A DNA stretch of 64,000 bases, taken from contig NC_037645.1 of assembly GCF_003254395.2 (NCBI RefSeq), positions 8,679,229 through 8,743,228 on the forward strand. Reading direction: 5' to 3'. Within the stretch, counting starts at the first letter, position 1. Each line of letters starts with the position of its first letter. The notes below the pieces were generated by a model, which worked only from the letters and a program-made list of their open reading frames with translations, did not search any database and was not told where the DNA came from. Below, one piece after another: positions 11,470 to 22,401 of this stretch. A program made the position numbers and the translations under genes. This DNA is from Apis mellifera. Its lineage: Eukaryota; Arthropoda; Insecta; Hymenoptera; Apidae.

Positions 11470-12720
11470 CGAGAATAATTTTAATTTTTCGAGAAATTCG
11501 AAAGTAGTATAATTTTTTTTTTTTCATAATGAAACTTTAACTTTATTTCTTGTAATCTTATATCGTGCTACTTTGAATATCTAACCTCAGATCACATAAT
11601 TTCGAAAGTTTCACAAAATTAAAATAAGAGAATAATTTTAATTTTCTATTTTTCGAGATTTAACTTTATTTCTTATAATTTTATATCGTGTTATTTTGAA
11701 TAACCTAACCTCACATAATTTCGAAAGTTTCACAAAATTAGAAGAAAATGGAAATTAAAAACATCGAGAATAATTTTAATTTTACGAGAATTTTTTTTTT
11801 TCATAATGAAACTTTATTTGTTATAATCTTATATTGTGCTATTTTGAATAACCTAAGCTTAGATCACATAATTTCGAAAGTTTCACAAAATTAGAAGAAA
11901 ATTAATAAATAAAATAACTTAATCTTAGATCACATAATTTCGAAAGTTTCACAAAATTAAAATAAGAGAATAATTTTAATTTTCTATTTTACGAGAATTT
12001 TTTTTTTTTATAATGAAACTTTATTTCTTATAATTTTATATTGTGCTACTTTGAATAATCTAATCATATAATTTCGAAAGTTTCACAAAATTAGAAGAAA
12101 ATGGAAATTAAAAATATCGAGAATAATTTTAATCATTTTCTATTTTATGAGAATTTTTTTTTTTCATAATGAAACTTTATTTGTTATAATCTTATATTGT
12201 GCTATTTTGAATAACCTAATCTTAGATCACATAACTTCGAAAGTTTCACAAAATTAAAAGAAAATGAAAATTAAAAATATCGAGAATTTTTTTTTTTATA
12301 ATGAAACTTTATTTCTTATAATTTTATATTGTGCTACTTTGAATAATCTAATCATATATTTTCGAAAGTTTCACAAAATTAAAATGAGAGAATAATTTTA
12401 ATTTTCTATTCTTCGAGAAATTAGATTTTTTTTTTTTATTGATGAAACTTTATTTCTTATAATCTTATATCGTGCTATTTTAATAATTTTAATAATCTAA
12501 TCTTAGAGTACATAATTTCGAAAGTTTCGCAAAATTAAAATAAGAGAATAATTTTAATTTTCTATTTTTCGAGATTTAACTTTATTTCTTGTAATTTTAT
12601 ATCGTATTATTTTGAATAACCTAACTTTAGACCACAATTTCAAAAGTTTCAAAATTAAAAGAAGGTGGACATGGAAAATATCGAGAATAATTTAACTTTA
12701 TTTTATATATATATAATTAT
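11470..12720. repeat. Tandem array, ~125-165 bp units, about nine copies
   Basis: CATAATTTCGAAAGTTTCAC recurs roughly nine times, alternating with GAGAATAATTTTAAT, a poly-T tract and ATAATGAAACTTTATTTC. Individual units have lost or gained blocks, so the period is irregular. Confidence 0.9.
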
Positions 12721-14099
12721 TCTATAATATTTTCAATTTCCATCTCCTTTTGATATTATGCAACTTTCGAAATTTAATATAATGAAAAAGTTAGGTTAGG
12801 TTATTCAAAATAACACGAGTTAAAATTACTTTAACTTTAATCGTAAATTGCTACCATTTTCGAATTCCTTTTGCACTTTCGACAGATGGAAACAGATGAT
12901 GATCAGACTATTTTCTTAATTAACGATAATCGAGCGAATCGTCTGTAAACGTGTCGAAAGTGACGAACGACCAAGGAAATCTTGTCAAGCGTCGAGCTCG
13001 AAGAATCACGGAAATAGAAAATGAGCGATAAGAGAGAGAGAGAGGGAGGAAGGAAGGAAGGAAATAAACGAGGACCGGCCAACAAATCCGTTTCTATTTT
13101 TAATTTTTCCGCTTCGAAACTTCGACGAAACCTCTCCTCTTCCGCTCTCCCCTCCTCTCCATCTTCCTCTATCAACACTTTGTCACTTTGAATGCATTTC
13201 ACGAAACGGCTCGTTGCTCAACCATCGCCCATGGATGGATTTGAATTTCCCTTTTAAAAACGAAGAATGGAAGAAGAGACTCGACACTTGTAAATGGTCG
13301 CACAATTTAAAAAATTAATGCATTTCTATGGCCTCGAATCGATACTACGCTCCTAGTATCCGCAACTAGATCGACAATTCAACCACGTTGTTGGCAAATT
13401 TTCCACCATTTTCTTCAAAACAACACCGAGTTCGATCCATCCAATTTCAATCAACTCCAAAGCGCGAGAAGAAGAAAATCTAAAAGAGAGAGAGAGAGAG
13501 AGAATAGAAGTTTATCAAAATTTGTTAGTTAAGTTGTAAAACTTTCCTCGAGGAAAATTCGAAGATCAACGTTGAGAATACGATGAGCTGGTTAAGGAAA
13601 AGGATGTTATCTAACATCCTGCAAAACTTTCGAAGAAGAAGAAGAAGAAGAAGAAGAATCGATACGATCGTTTGCAAAGAATTATGTAAAACGAGTTCCG
13701 GATCCCAGTAATTGATGCTTGGAGTGCATCGTTTGGTCCAATTAGCGGCGATAAAGCGACGAAAAGTACGAACGGCACGAAATGATCATCGACTCTCCAA
13801 CACCCCAACTATTTCTTCCTTCTTTTATTTTCACCCGCCAAAAATTCGACAATCCAACTTCCACAAATCGACAATTTGCAACATCGTCGCTTTCGAACGT
13901 TCCATCCATCCATTTTTACAATCCCTTTTCCCGCCATTTTCTAACTTTTTACTATTTTTCCTTTATTTATTTTTTTTTTTCATATCCGATCGATCCATTC
14001 GTTTTTCGAACCGTATAATCCCCAATTGTCCATATCCTTCGCCCCTCTTTTCATCCTTTTAATAGCTCGACCATTTTTGCTCACCTGCGAGGGCTCTCC
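12721..14099. other. Non-coding stretch
   Basis: Contains short TTAGG-like words (about 12790), (GA)n at 13030-13050 and 13482-13502, and a GAA run at 13634-13657. Frames at 13712-14062 and their antisense are Phe/Ser-rich and low in complexity. No gene supported. Confidence 0.4.
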
Positions 14100-14121
14100 T
14101 CCTCCTCCTCCTCCTCCTCCT
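14098..14121. repeat. (CCT)n microsatellite
   Basis: Eight uninterrupted trinucleotides. Confidence 0.95.
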
Positions 14122-14364
14122 CCGGTTCGAGAGGCAATCACGCGTGAAATTGCTCTCGCAAATTTGTTTCTGTTCCGTGGAGAGCGCCGCGAAAATTCGG
14201 GGGAAGGGGAAGCCGAGGAAAACCGACCCATTTTGCACGGAATATTACCGAATTTTCGAAAGGGATGACGATTCATCCCCTCCCTCGAGGGGGAGGACGA
14301 ACGTTTTCCATCTCGTTTTCACCAAAGTTTGGCAGAATTTCTCCGAAAATTCCGAGAAAAACAC

Positions 14365-14366
<2 letters not shown>

Positions 14367-14460
<94 letters not shown>

Positions 14461-14476
14461 CTCTGTCTGTCTGTCT

Positions 14477-14562
<86 letters not shown>

Positions 14563-14581
14563 GTCTGTCTGTCTGTCTGTT

Positions 14582-14646
<65 letters not shown>

Positions 14647-14944
14647 ATCTCTATCTATCTATCTCTCTATCTCTCTATCTATCTGTCTATCTATCTGTCT
14701 GTCTGTCTCTCTCTCTCTCTCTGTTTCGTTGTTTCTGTTTATCTATCTGTCTCTCTCTCTCTCTTTCTCGCTGTTTCTGTCTATCTGTCTCTCTCTCTTT
14801 CTCGCTGTTTCTGTCTCTCTCTCTTTCTCGCTGCTTCTGTCTGTCTGTCTCTCTCTCTTTCTCGCTGTTTCTGTCTCTCTCTCTTTCTCGCTGCTTCTTT
14901 CTGTCTGTCTCTCTCTCTTTCTGTCCATCTGTCTGTCTCTGTCC
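14367..14944. repeat. Large composite (TCTC/TCTA/TCTG)n microsatellite
   Basis: Almost 580 bases of pyrimidine-rich tetranucleotides: (TC)n blocks alternate with (TCTA)n blocks (14416-14460 and 14514-14561) and (TCTG)n blocks. The last 230 bases are a longer-period tandem of a CTCTCTTTCTCGCTG[T/C]TTCTG unit. All three + frames are open through it, producing artefactual Ser/Leu/Tyr-rich proteins of up to 324 codons; none is a real gene. Confidence 0.97.
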
Positions 14945-16044
14945 GTCGTCGAATTCGCTCGCTCAAAGGTACGTCAAAATTGAGTGGCGCGTTTACCCTG
15001 CTCTGCTGTTATTCGAGCGCAACGCTTTCGAATCTTCTTCATTTTTTCGATACGGGGCCAGGCGTGAAAGGATCCGTGAAAAATCCGAGAAATTGAGTTC
15101 TATTAACTTCTTTCTCCTCGTCGATTTATATATATTTTTTTTTTTCTCGCGAGCTTCGCTCGATATTTCAATTCGACGATTGAAATATTTAACAATATTT
15201 AGTGATCGATTAAATGTGGTGCAAGTGTTTCTGGATTAATTTTTTTTTAAGATTTTAAAATTCAAACATCGATACGTACATTTTGTTAAAGCGTGATTAT
15301 TTTTAATCGCAATGAAATCCAATCCTGTTTAAAAAAGCAGTGATATACAATGGTGTATACATTGTATTTTTGATCAATTTTTTGAAAGTTTTGAAATAGA
15401 AATTTAACGAAACGTTAACATTAAATGAAACAATGCTCGAAAAATATAATGCATCTCATCGTTCTTTCACCGATCCACAAAATTTCTCGTCTCGATTCTT
15501 ATTCCATTATCGATCGTAAAATGAAATTTTACAAGAAAAATAAAATACACGCGTAAAAGTATATATTTCTCGATCCAATTTCCCAACCCAACTTCCAAAT
15601 CGACTTTGCAATCGCTCTCGAACATCATCCATCCATTACAATCAATCCTTTTCCCGCCATTTTTCAACTTTTTACTATTTTTTTCTTTTATTTCCATATC
15701 CATTCGAAGATTTTACAAACTTACTGAATCTCGTCCCGTTGATCGAAACGATTCGATTACGCGACGTAATAATACGCGTAGTCAGATGGAGAGAGAGGGA
15801 AGAGGAAGGGGGAGGGGGGAGAGAACCCAGCTGATCGGTTGAATCAGTTATTACGCGAATACGTCTCCGCTTGTTCCGTGTCGCCGGTGATTATGTTACG
15901 CGCGAGGAAATTCGATTTTCGCGCCGGTGGAGCGTGCAATTTCACTAGAAGTGATGGGGAAACGAGTGGGAGTGGGAGTGGGGAGGGGATGGGGAGAGGA
16001 GGAGGGGGGAGAGAGAGAGAGCTCGTCAGAGCCTAAAGACGGAC
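14945..16044. promoter_or_regulatory. Non-coding stretch with CpG-rich island (15720-16040)
   Basis: After an AT-rich interval, 15720-16040 is CpG-rich, with TTATTACGCG, TTATGTTACGCGCG and GCGCCGG words followed by a G/A-rich tract. It lies 1.3 kb before the first cyclase coding exon and could act as a proximal promoter or 5'UTR. No direct evidence of transcription can be seen. Confidence 0.3.
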
Positions 16045-16720
16045 GGTGCACGCGTCAGTAATTTTTAGTTACTTTTTCGTTTCTCGTTTTTCCTTTTAAT
16101 TTAATACTCTATGACTTTTCGTCGCAATTATTTCGACGAGTAAATTTCAATCGTTCGCAATCTTTCGGAAGATTTCATCTCTATGTTAATAATTCGACGT
16201 GTTTTTCTTTTTTCTCTTTTTATCGAGGAATTTATCGAGAAGGAAATCTTGCTTTCGTTTTCCCAATTTGATGTTATTTCTAAGAGTGAGGTTAAGTCTA
16301 AAGGAGGAACTGCATGCACGCGTCGGTAATTTTAGTTACTTTTTTTTTTTTTTCAATCTACTCTATGATTCTTCCTAGCAATTATTCGACGAGTAATTTT
16401 TAATTCGCGAAATTCATTTGCAATTCAGTTTCAGTGATTCAACGTGTTTTTTTTCTTTTATCGAGGAATTTATCTAAAGGAAATCTTTTCGTTTTTGATA
16501 TTATTTCTAAGAGTGAGGTTAAGTCCAAAGGAAGAATTGTGCACGCGTCGGTAATTTTAGTTACTTTTTTCTTTTTTTTAAATGTACTTTACGATTTTTT
16601 GCAATTATTCGACAAATAATTTTAATTCTGCAAAATTCATTTCCAAATTCGTTTTATGATTCGATATATTTTTTCTTATTTATGAATTATCGAGAAAAAA
16701 TTTTTCATTTTTCCAATTTT
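16045..16720. repeat. Tandem array, three units of ~225-268 bp
   Basis: The landmark CACG(CGTCGGTAATTTTAGTTAC) recurs at 16049, 16317 and 16542, together with GACGAGTAA, TTTATCGAGGAATTTATC and TAAGAGTGAGGTTAAGTC. The third unit decays into AT-rich sequence. Confidence 0.88.
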
Positions 16721-17302
16721 CAGTGATACTTTTTTTTTCTACTTAATATTCCACACTTTCGTAACAAACGTGTCGTGAAACTATATATCGACTCAAACTA
16801 ATGACACAAAGTTACGCATTAGCTCTGTAAATACTTGCCACTTCCAGATAAAGTATAATCTTAATGTATATCAGTACATATATATATATATTTTTCTTTT
16901 TTTTTTTTTTTACATATCTCCTTTGTGCATCACCATACATTATTATAAAAATACGTTATTAAAATTCTTGCTACGAGTAAAAAGAAGTAAATTTAACCAA
17001 CGAACTCGTTTATTAAATATTACAATACCACATTTTCGTCTTTTTGAGAATTCCTTCTTCGCTTTGCCTTCTTGTGCTACGTTAATTTACTAATAAAATT
17101 TAACAAAACGATCAACTTGCTTCGTCCACGTTCATTTTGTTTCAATCTCGCGTGGCACAGGAGGGGAAGAAAAGCTTTCCACCGTAATTTTCATCGAGAC
17201 TCGAAGGATTCGAAAGAAGAAAAAGAAGAAATAATATCCAACAAAGAATGATTTTGAAAACACGAGGGTTTTGAGAAAATATTTTTTCTCTCTGTTGAAC
17301 AG
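16721..17302. other. Non-coding stretch before first recognised exon
   Basis: AT-rich, ending in the pyrimidine-rich ATTTTTTCTCTCTGTTGAACAG that forms a plausible splice acceptor at 17302. No other feature seen. Confidence 0.4.
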
Positions 17303-17385
17303 GAGTAGCCTCTGAGCATGGAGTAGCGTCGCCCCATAGAGGCTTTCGATCGCTGCACGCAAAGAGGAAGGAACGCAAGATCGAG
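17303..17385 (+). other. Probable 5'UTR part of the first coding exon
   Basis: Lies between a pyrimidine tract ending in CAG (17300-17302) and the ATG at 17386. The reading frame of that ATG is open upstream only to a TGA at 17296-17298, just before the acceptor, so translation could not begin further upstream in this exon without another ATG. An out-of-frame ATG at 17318 is followed immediately by a stop. Confidence 0.4.
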
Positions 17386-17466
17386 ATGGATAAATACAGC
17401 GTCGAATTCCCGAAACACGAGTGGAGCCATCGACTCAGCCTTCGTAGCAGTCGAAGAAGTCACCAG
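17386..17466 (+). CDS. Adenylyl cyclase (type 5/6-like), probable initial coding exon
   Basis: Twenty-seven codons, starting MDKYSVEFPKHEWSHRLSLR and ending SRRSHQ at a donor CACCAG|GTAAAT. It ends in phase 0, which matches the phase-0 start of the exon at 28444, and its basic, Ser/Arg-rich sequence runs smoothly into the Arg/Ser-rich start of that exon. This would be the beginning of the cytoplasmic N-terminus, which is poorly conserved in membrane cyclases, so homology cannot confirm it. The next intron would be about 11 kb. Alternative first exons are quite possible. The position, the phase and the splice sites are what I see; membership of the gene is inferred. Confidence 0.5.
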
Positions 17467-17512
17467 GTAAATCGTAATTAATCACCTTTCCCCCGCCAAA
17501 CCGCTTTTTCTT

Positions 17513-17514
<2 letters not shown>

Positions 17515-17558
<44 letters not shown>

Positions 17559-17862
17559 TACACTTCCTTATCCCTCTTCTTATATTCATTTCACCTTATT
17601 TTTCGATTCATATATATTTCATTTATTCTCTTAATTCTTTCCTCAGAGAAGAAAAATATTGATAAAATAATTAATTATAATATCTTCTTTGTCTTCCCTC
17701 ATCTTCTTTTCTCTCTCGTTTCATATTTCCTTATCCCTCTCCTTAAATTCATTTCACCCTCACTTTTTGATTCATATATACTTCATTTTTTCTCTTAATT
17801 CTTTCGTCAGAGAAGAAAAATATTAACAAAATAATTAATTATAATATCTTCTGACCTCCATT

Positions 17863-17906
<44 letters not shown>

Positions 17907-18249
17907 GTGTCTCTCTGTCTCTCTCTCTTGTTTACACTTCCTTATCCCTCTCCTTACATTCATTTCACCCTCACTTTTCGATTAATATATATTTCATTTC
18001 TTAATTCTTTCCTCAGAGAAGAAAAATATTAATAAAATAATTAATTATAATATCTTCTTTGTCTTTTCTCATCTTCCTCCATTTCTTCTCTCTCTCTCTA
18101 TTTCTCTCGTTTACTTCCTTATCTTCTTATATCATTTCACCCTCACTTTTCAATTCATATATATTTCATTTGTAATAAAATAATTAATTATAATATCTTC
18201 TTTGTCTTCCCTCATCTTCTGACCTTCATTTCTTCTCTCTCTCTATTTT

Positions 18250-18295
<46 letters not shown>

Positions 18296-18300
18296 TCGAT
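17515..18300. repeat. Pyrimidine-rich tandem array, locus 2 (intron 1)
   Basis: Same family as 5850-6690: ATATCTTCTTTGTCTTCC at about 17677, 18049 and 18197, with TTCATTTCACCCTCACTTTT and AGAGAAGAAAAATATTAA. It is interspersed with (TC)n runs at 17518-17555, 17868-17898 and 18250-18292, and begins 50 bases after the donor of the first coding exon. Confidence 0.9.
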
Positions 18301-21300
18301 TTGCTATACCTCTCATCAAAAAGAAAAAGGAAAAGGAAAAGGAAAGAAGAAGTTTCGAGTGTACGTAGAGTCTAAAAAAAGACTCACGAAGACGCTTAAC
18401 GCGATAAGAAAAGTTTCGTAGAAATCGGAGAAATATTAAGAAAGTTTGCTTCCTCGAGTTTTTTTTCTTTTTCTTTTTTTTTTCTTTTTCCCCCGCTCGG
18501 CCACAGGGAACGTCGAAGCGACGAAGAAAGTTGGGTTTACTTATTCGGTGAATGAGAAACGATTTCACTGTTTCTCCACCTTCTTCCCTTTCAACTTCTT
18601 TATTTACCTCTTTCACTCCTCAAAGTAAACGTAACTACTTTAAACGATTGTCATCATCCTTATCACTCTCTGTCGATTCGTTCGATTTGAATATAGAAAA
18701 ATATAGAAAATGATTTTAAAAAAATTGATCGATTATAAGAATTATCGTTTATCTTATATGGGGTAATATTATGAAAAAGATTAAAAAAAAAAAATGTAAG
18801 AATCAATTTCAGATTCGAATATATCATTCAAATTTGTCATTATACAATGTGTATCAATAACCATTTTTCCAAATTCTAAAAAACTTTATAATATAAAAGA
18901 TAAAAATATTCATTTCGTATAATAAAAAAGATTATCGTTTGAAATATATCTTCAATTCCATTCTTAATTCAAATTTCAAACAGAAATATATATATATAAG
19001 TAATTAATCCATTATCACCATGTATTCTTCTTCCTTTTCTTTTTTTTTTAATTATCTCCAATCTCCGAAACACGTAACTCGACCCGTCCTCGTTCTCGTT
19101 TAATTGTCCTTAATTAGCAAAAAAATACACCCCGATAATCATTAATTAAATCTCTCATTTAATCTCCAAATCCCTAGAAAAAAAAAGAAACTAGGCGATC
19201 ACCATTACTACTACTCTACGTGATAATATACAATCGACATCATCCCTGATAAATAATCGTGATATCTTGATAAATAATCTCGATGGATACGAAATGTTTC
19301 CAAATGTTATATATTTCGAAAATAAAAAAAAAACCGGCTCCGAAAAACAAATTTTCCCGATACAACAAGAGGCAGAGTTACGCGGGTGCATCGGTCGCTG
19401 CACAACCCTGTTTTCCCTATCGTTTCGAACGCCGTAAACACCGCTCGCTCGTCCGCGCTTATCCATTATTCAAAAGTTTATTTCCATCCGGGTGTCGCAA
19501 GTCATCACGTCCACGAGTCGTCCACGAAAAAAGAAGCGAGAAGAAAAAGTAACTAATCCTGTTTTACAGTTAGGGAAGAAAATTGAGAACTGTCTCCATC
19601 CCCCCCTCTCTCCTCCCTTTTTAGTGTCTAATTAATCGAACCGTGGACGATTATCCTTCCGTCCGTCGATTAATCTTGTGAATCTCCGTTTCGCGTAGGG
19701 CTTACATCGATCTTAGTTACGAAACGGTTCGGCGAGGACTAGTAACTAGGGAGAGGGGGGCTAGGGGACCCCAGACGGCGGGATCGAGAAAGTTAATAAC
19801 TCGCGTCTCGAGAATCGATTCGGAGAAGCACGAGTCGTTCGGCCACGACCCTTCCTCCCTCCCTCCCTTCGCCAGGCTATAAATTGATAAAGTTGGCCGC
19901 GAAACTTGCCGGCCAACGAAACTGTGCGCGCGTGGTGATGGAAATTGTTCCCGTCGAATGGAATGGAAAGGAGGTTATAAACCCGCCACGAAGTTGAATA
20001 GAAGGAATATTGACTGCTGTTTCCCAAATATTCGAAATGGGACGGGATCGCGATGACCGATCGAGCAATAATTTTTTTCACCAAGATTCTAGTTACTTAA
20101 GATCGATCGGTAAAAAAGGAAACTATATATCGTTCCACGATCTTCGGTGTATCCGAGTCGTATCAACGTTGACGACGTATGACGATTTTTCGCGATTTTT
20201 CGTTGACAAAATTGGATTTCTCCCTCCCCTCCCCCTTTTTATATAAAATAATACAAAAGAATTTTCGAACGTTTTTTTCAGTCGGATTTCCCTTTGTAAC
20301 TCGACGCCAAAGTCGCCATTACTGCGTTCAATGTTTCGGATACCTCTTTGCGTTTTTTTCGCCGTTGATTTTTCGTCACGTATCGAAAAGATCGGATCGT
20401 TAACGATTTTCGATCGAACGAATCGTTAAAAATTTCCGAGCGAGCAAGTTGGATAATTAATCGTCGAAAGGGAGAAGGATGAATTCGGAAAATTGCGAGT
20501 GGCCGGTGTTCCATATATATTTATCCCCGTTATCCCCGCGATTATCATCGCGTTAAAATTTGAGCTGATTATTTCGACGATGGCCACAAGTGTCGATGGA
20601 GGAGTGGCCGGTTTTCCGTTTCAACGACCAATTATTACGACCAGTATTACCGCTATTCAATTTCAAAATCAACCCCGCATATTTGAGGCAACCGCGAAAT
20701 CCAAGTTTCTCAATGATCGCGCGATATATAAATTTAATCGTTGTTTCCAACTTTATTATTCAATCTGCATACACACGTTTTAACTGGATTAAAAGAAACG
20801 CGGTCACGGCATTTCTCATCCGCGATGTAAATACGATTATAAAAAGTAAAAAAAATTGGAAATGGAAAAGTCGAGGCTTTAAGGAAAATGATGATTTACT
20901 TCGATATTCAAGTCGCCGTTTAAACGCGTTGAATTTTTTTTTTAATTTGAGGATTCGTCGGTAATATTATTTTTCTACATGCTTATCCAATAATCGAATA
21001 TTATTCGATTTGATTTTTGTAAATGTAAACGTAAATTCTATCGAAGAAAAATCGTTATCGATAATGTTATCGATAGAGTGATTTTATATATATATATATT
21101 TTCGGAAATTTTCTATTATTTTCGTCATTAATGGTCGTAACGCGAAACGATAATAATTATAAACCATTTTAACGAGATGTCAATTACAAATTTGATTCTC
21201 ATTAAAATAATATCCACCAGTTTCGTTGTCGATTATATTACCATGGGTCGGTAAATCGCGACCGATCATCGAGTGAATATCGGAGCGAATAATTAATTAC

Positions 21301-21519
21301 GGATCGAAATGTTAATAAACTAGGATAGATCTCATCATCCCATTTTCAAAATTAGAAGGAGAAAATTTAGGCGTGAAACAATTTCGTCGATTCGATTAAT
21401 TATAACCAATGAAAAATTCATTCAATTTTTTCCTAACCTAACATTCGATCTTGCATCCGAAACGTATTAACACGTATAAAATATTAACAGTATAATTCGA
21501 TATATATTTCAATTTTTAT
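18301..21519. other. Intron 1 interior, with a CpG-rich block at 19600-20090
   Basis: Mostly AT-rich with no supported exon. From about 19600 to 20090 the sequence is GC/CpG-rich and non-repetitive, and includes a short hairpin TTGGCCG...CGGCCAA (about 19890-19917). Open frames on both strands in 19760-20250 and 20490-20960 have no recognisable domain. The block may be an intronic enhancer or alternative promoter. Confidence 0.35.
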
Positions 21520-21990
21520 ACTTATATTATTTTATTTTATACTTATATTATATTATATTATTTTATACTTACATTATGAATTCACTTCTTTCAATATATT
21601 ATTAATTTAAATTATTCGTAAACGCTTCTAAAATGAGGAGGTAATGAGAGGCAGGATAAAAAGTCTCTAGATAAGGTCACTAGATATATACTTATATTAT
21701 ATTATATTATTTTATACTTATATTGAATTCACTTCTTTCAATATATTATTAATTTAAATTATTCGTAAATGCTTCTAAAATGAGGAACAATGAGAGGCAG
21801 GATAAAAAGTCTCTAGATAAAGTCACTAGATATATACTTATATTATATTATATTATTTTATACTTATATTGAATTCACTTCTTTCAATATATTATTAATT
21901 TAAATTATTCGTAAATGATTCTAAAATGAGGAATAATAGGAGGCAGGATAGACAAAGGAAAAAGTCTCTAGATAAAGTCACTAGAAACGA
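21520..21990. repeat. Tandem array, three ~146 bp units
   Basis: GAATTCACTTCTTTCAATAT recurs at 21578, 21725 and 21871 (periods 147 and 146), with GAGAGGCAGGATAAAAAGTC and TCTCTAGATAAAGTCACTAG in each unit. Confidence 0.93.
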
Positions 21991-22341
21991 GATACGATGC
22001 AAAAGGGGACAAGGGAGGGAGGAGGGGAGGGAGGGACAGAAAAGGAAAACTTTTTGTCACGCGATAGTCGCGCGTTCGATATTTCAGGTTCGAATTGTTT
22101 GAAAATTTGTGCCGGTTGACACGTTATCGGGCTTTTCGCACGTGCACACGTAATCGAAGAATTCACCGAATGTTTCGAGCGCGATAAATTTCACAGCGAG
22201 GTCCCACCGTGGAACGATAAGAGTCTATTAGCGAGCTCACGTATCGGTTTTCTTATCGTTGGCTGCTAACTCAATTTTCATTAGAGAAGCTCGAGCAACA
22301 AGTTCGACGAAAAAATATTCGATTCAGAGAGGGGAGAAAAG
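21991..22341. promoter_or_regulatory. CpG-rich unique block in intron 1
   Basis: Follows the preceding array abruptly. It contains GCACGTGCACACGT (CACGTG E-box, about 22139) and several CGCG words. No reading frame of interest. A cis-regulatory role is only a possibility. Confidence 0.28.
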
Positions 22342-22357
22342 AAGAAGAAGAAGAAGA

Positions 22358-22399
<42 letters not shown>
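22342..22399. repeat. (GAA)n/(GA)n microsatellite
   Basis: About six GAA followed by roughly 20 GA units. Confidence 0.95.

Positions 22400-22401
<2 letters not shown>

Noticed and set aside
14144..15239. Three overlapping + strand open frames of 255-324 codons rich in Ser, Leu and Tyr
   Set aside because: They are produced by reading a TCTN microsatellite in all three frames, which contains no stop codons; they carry no real protein signal.
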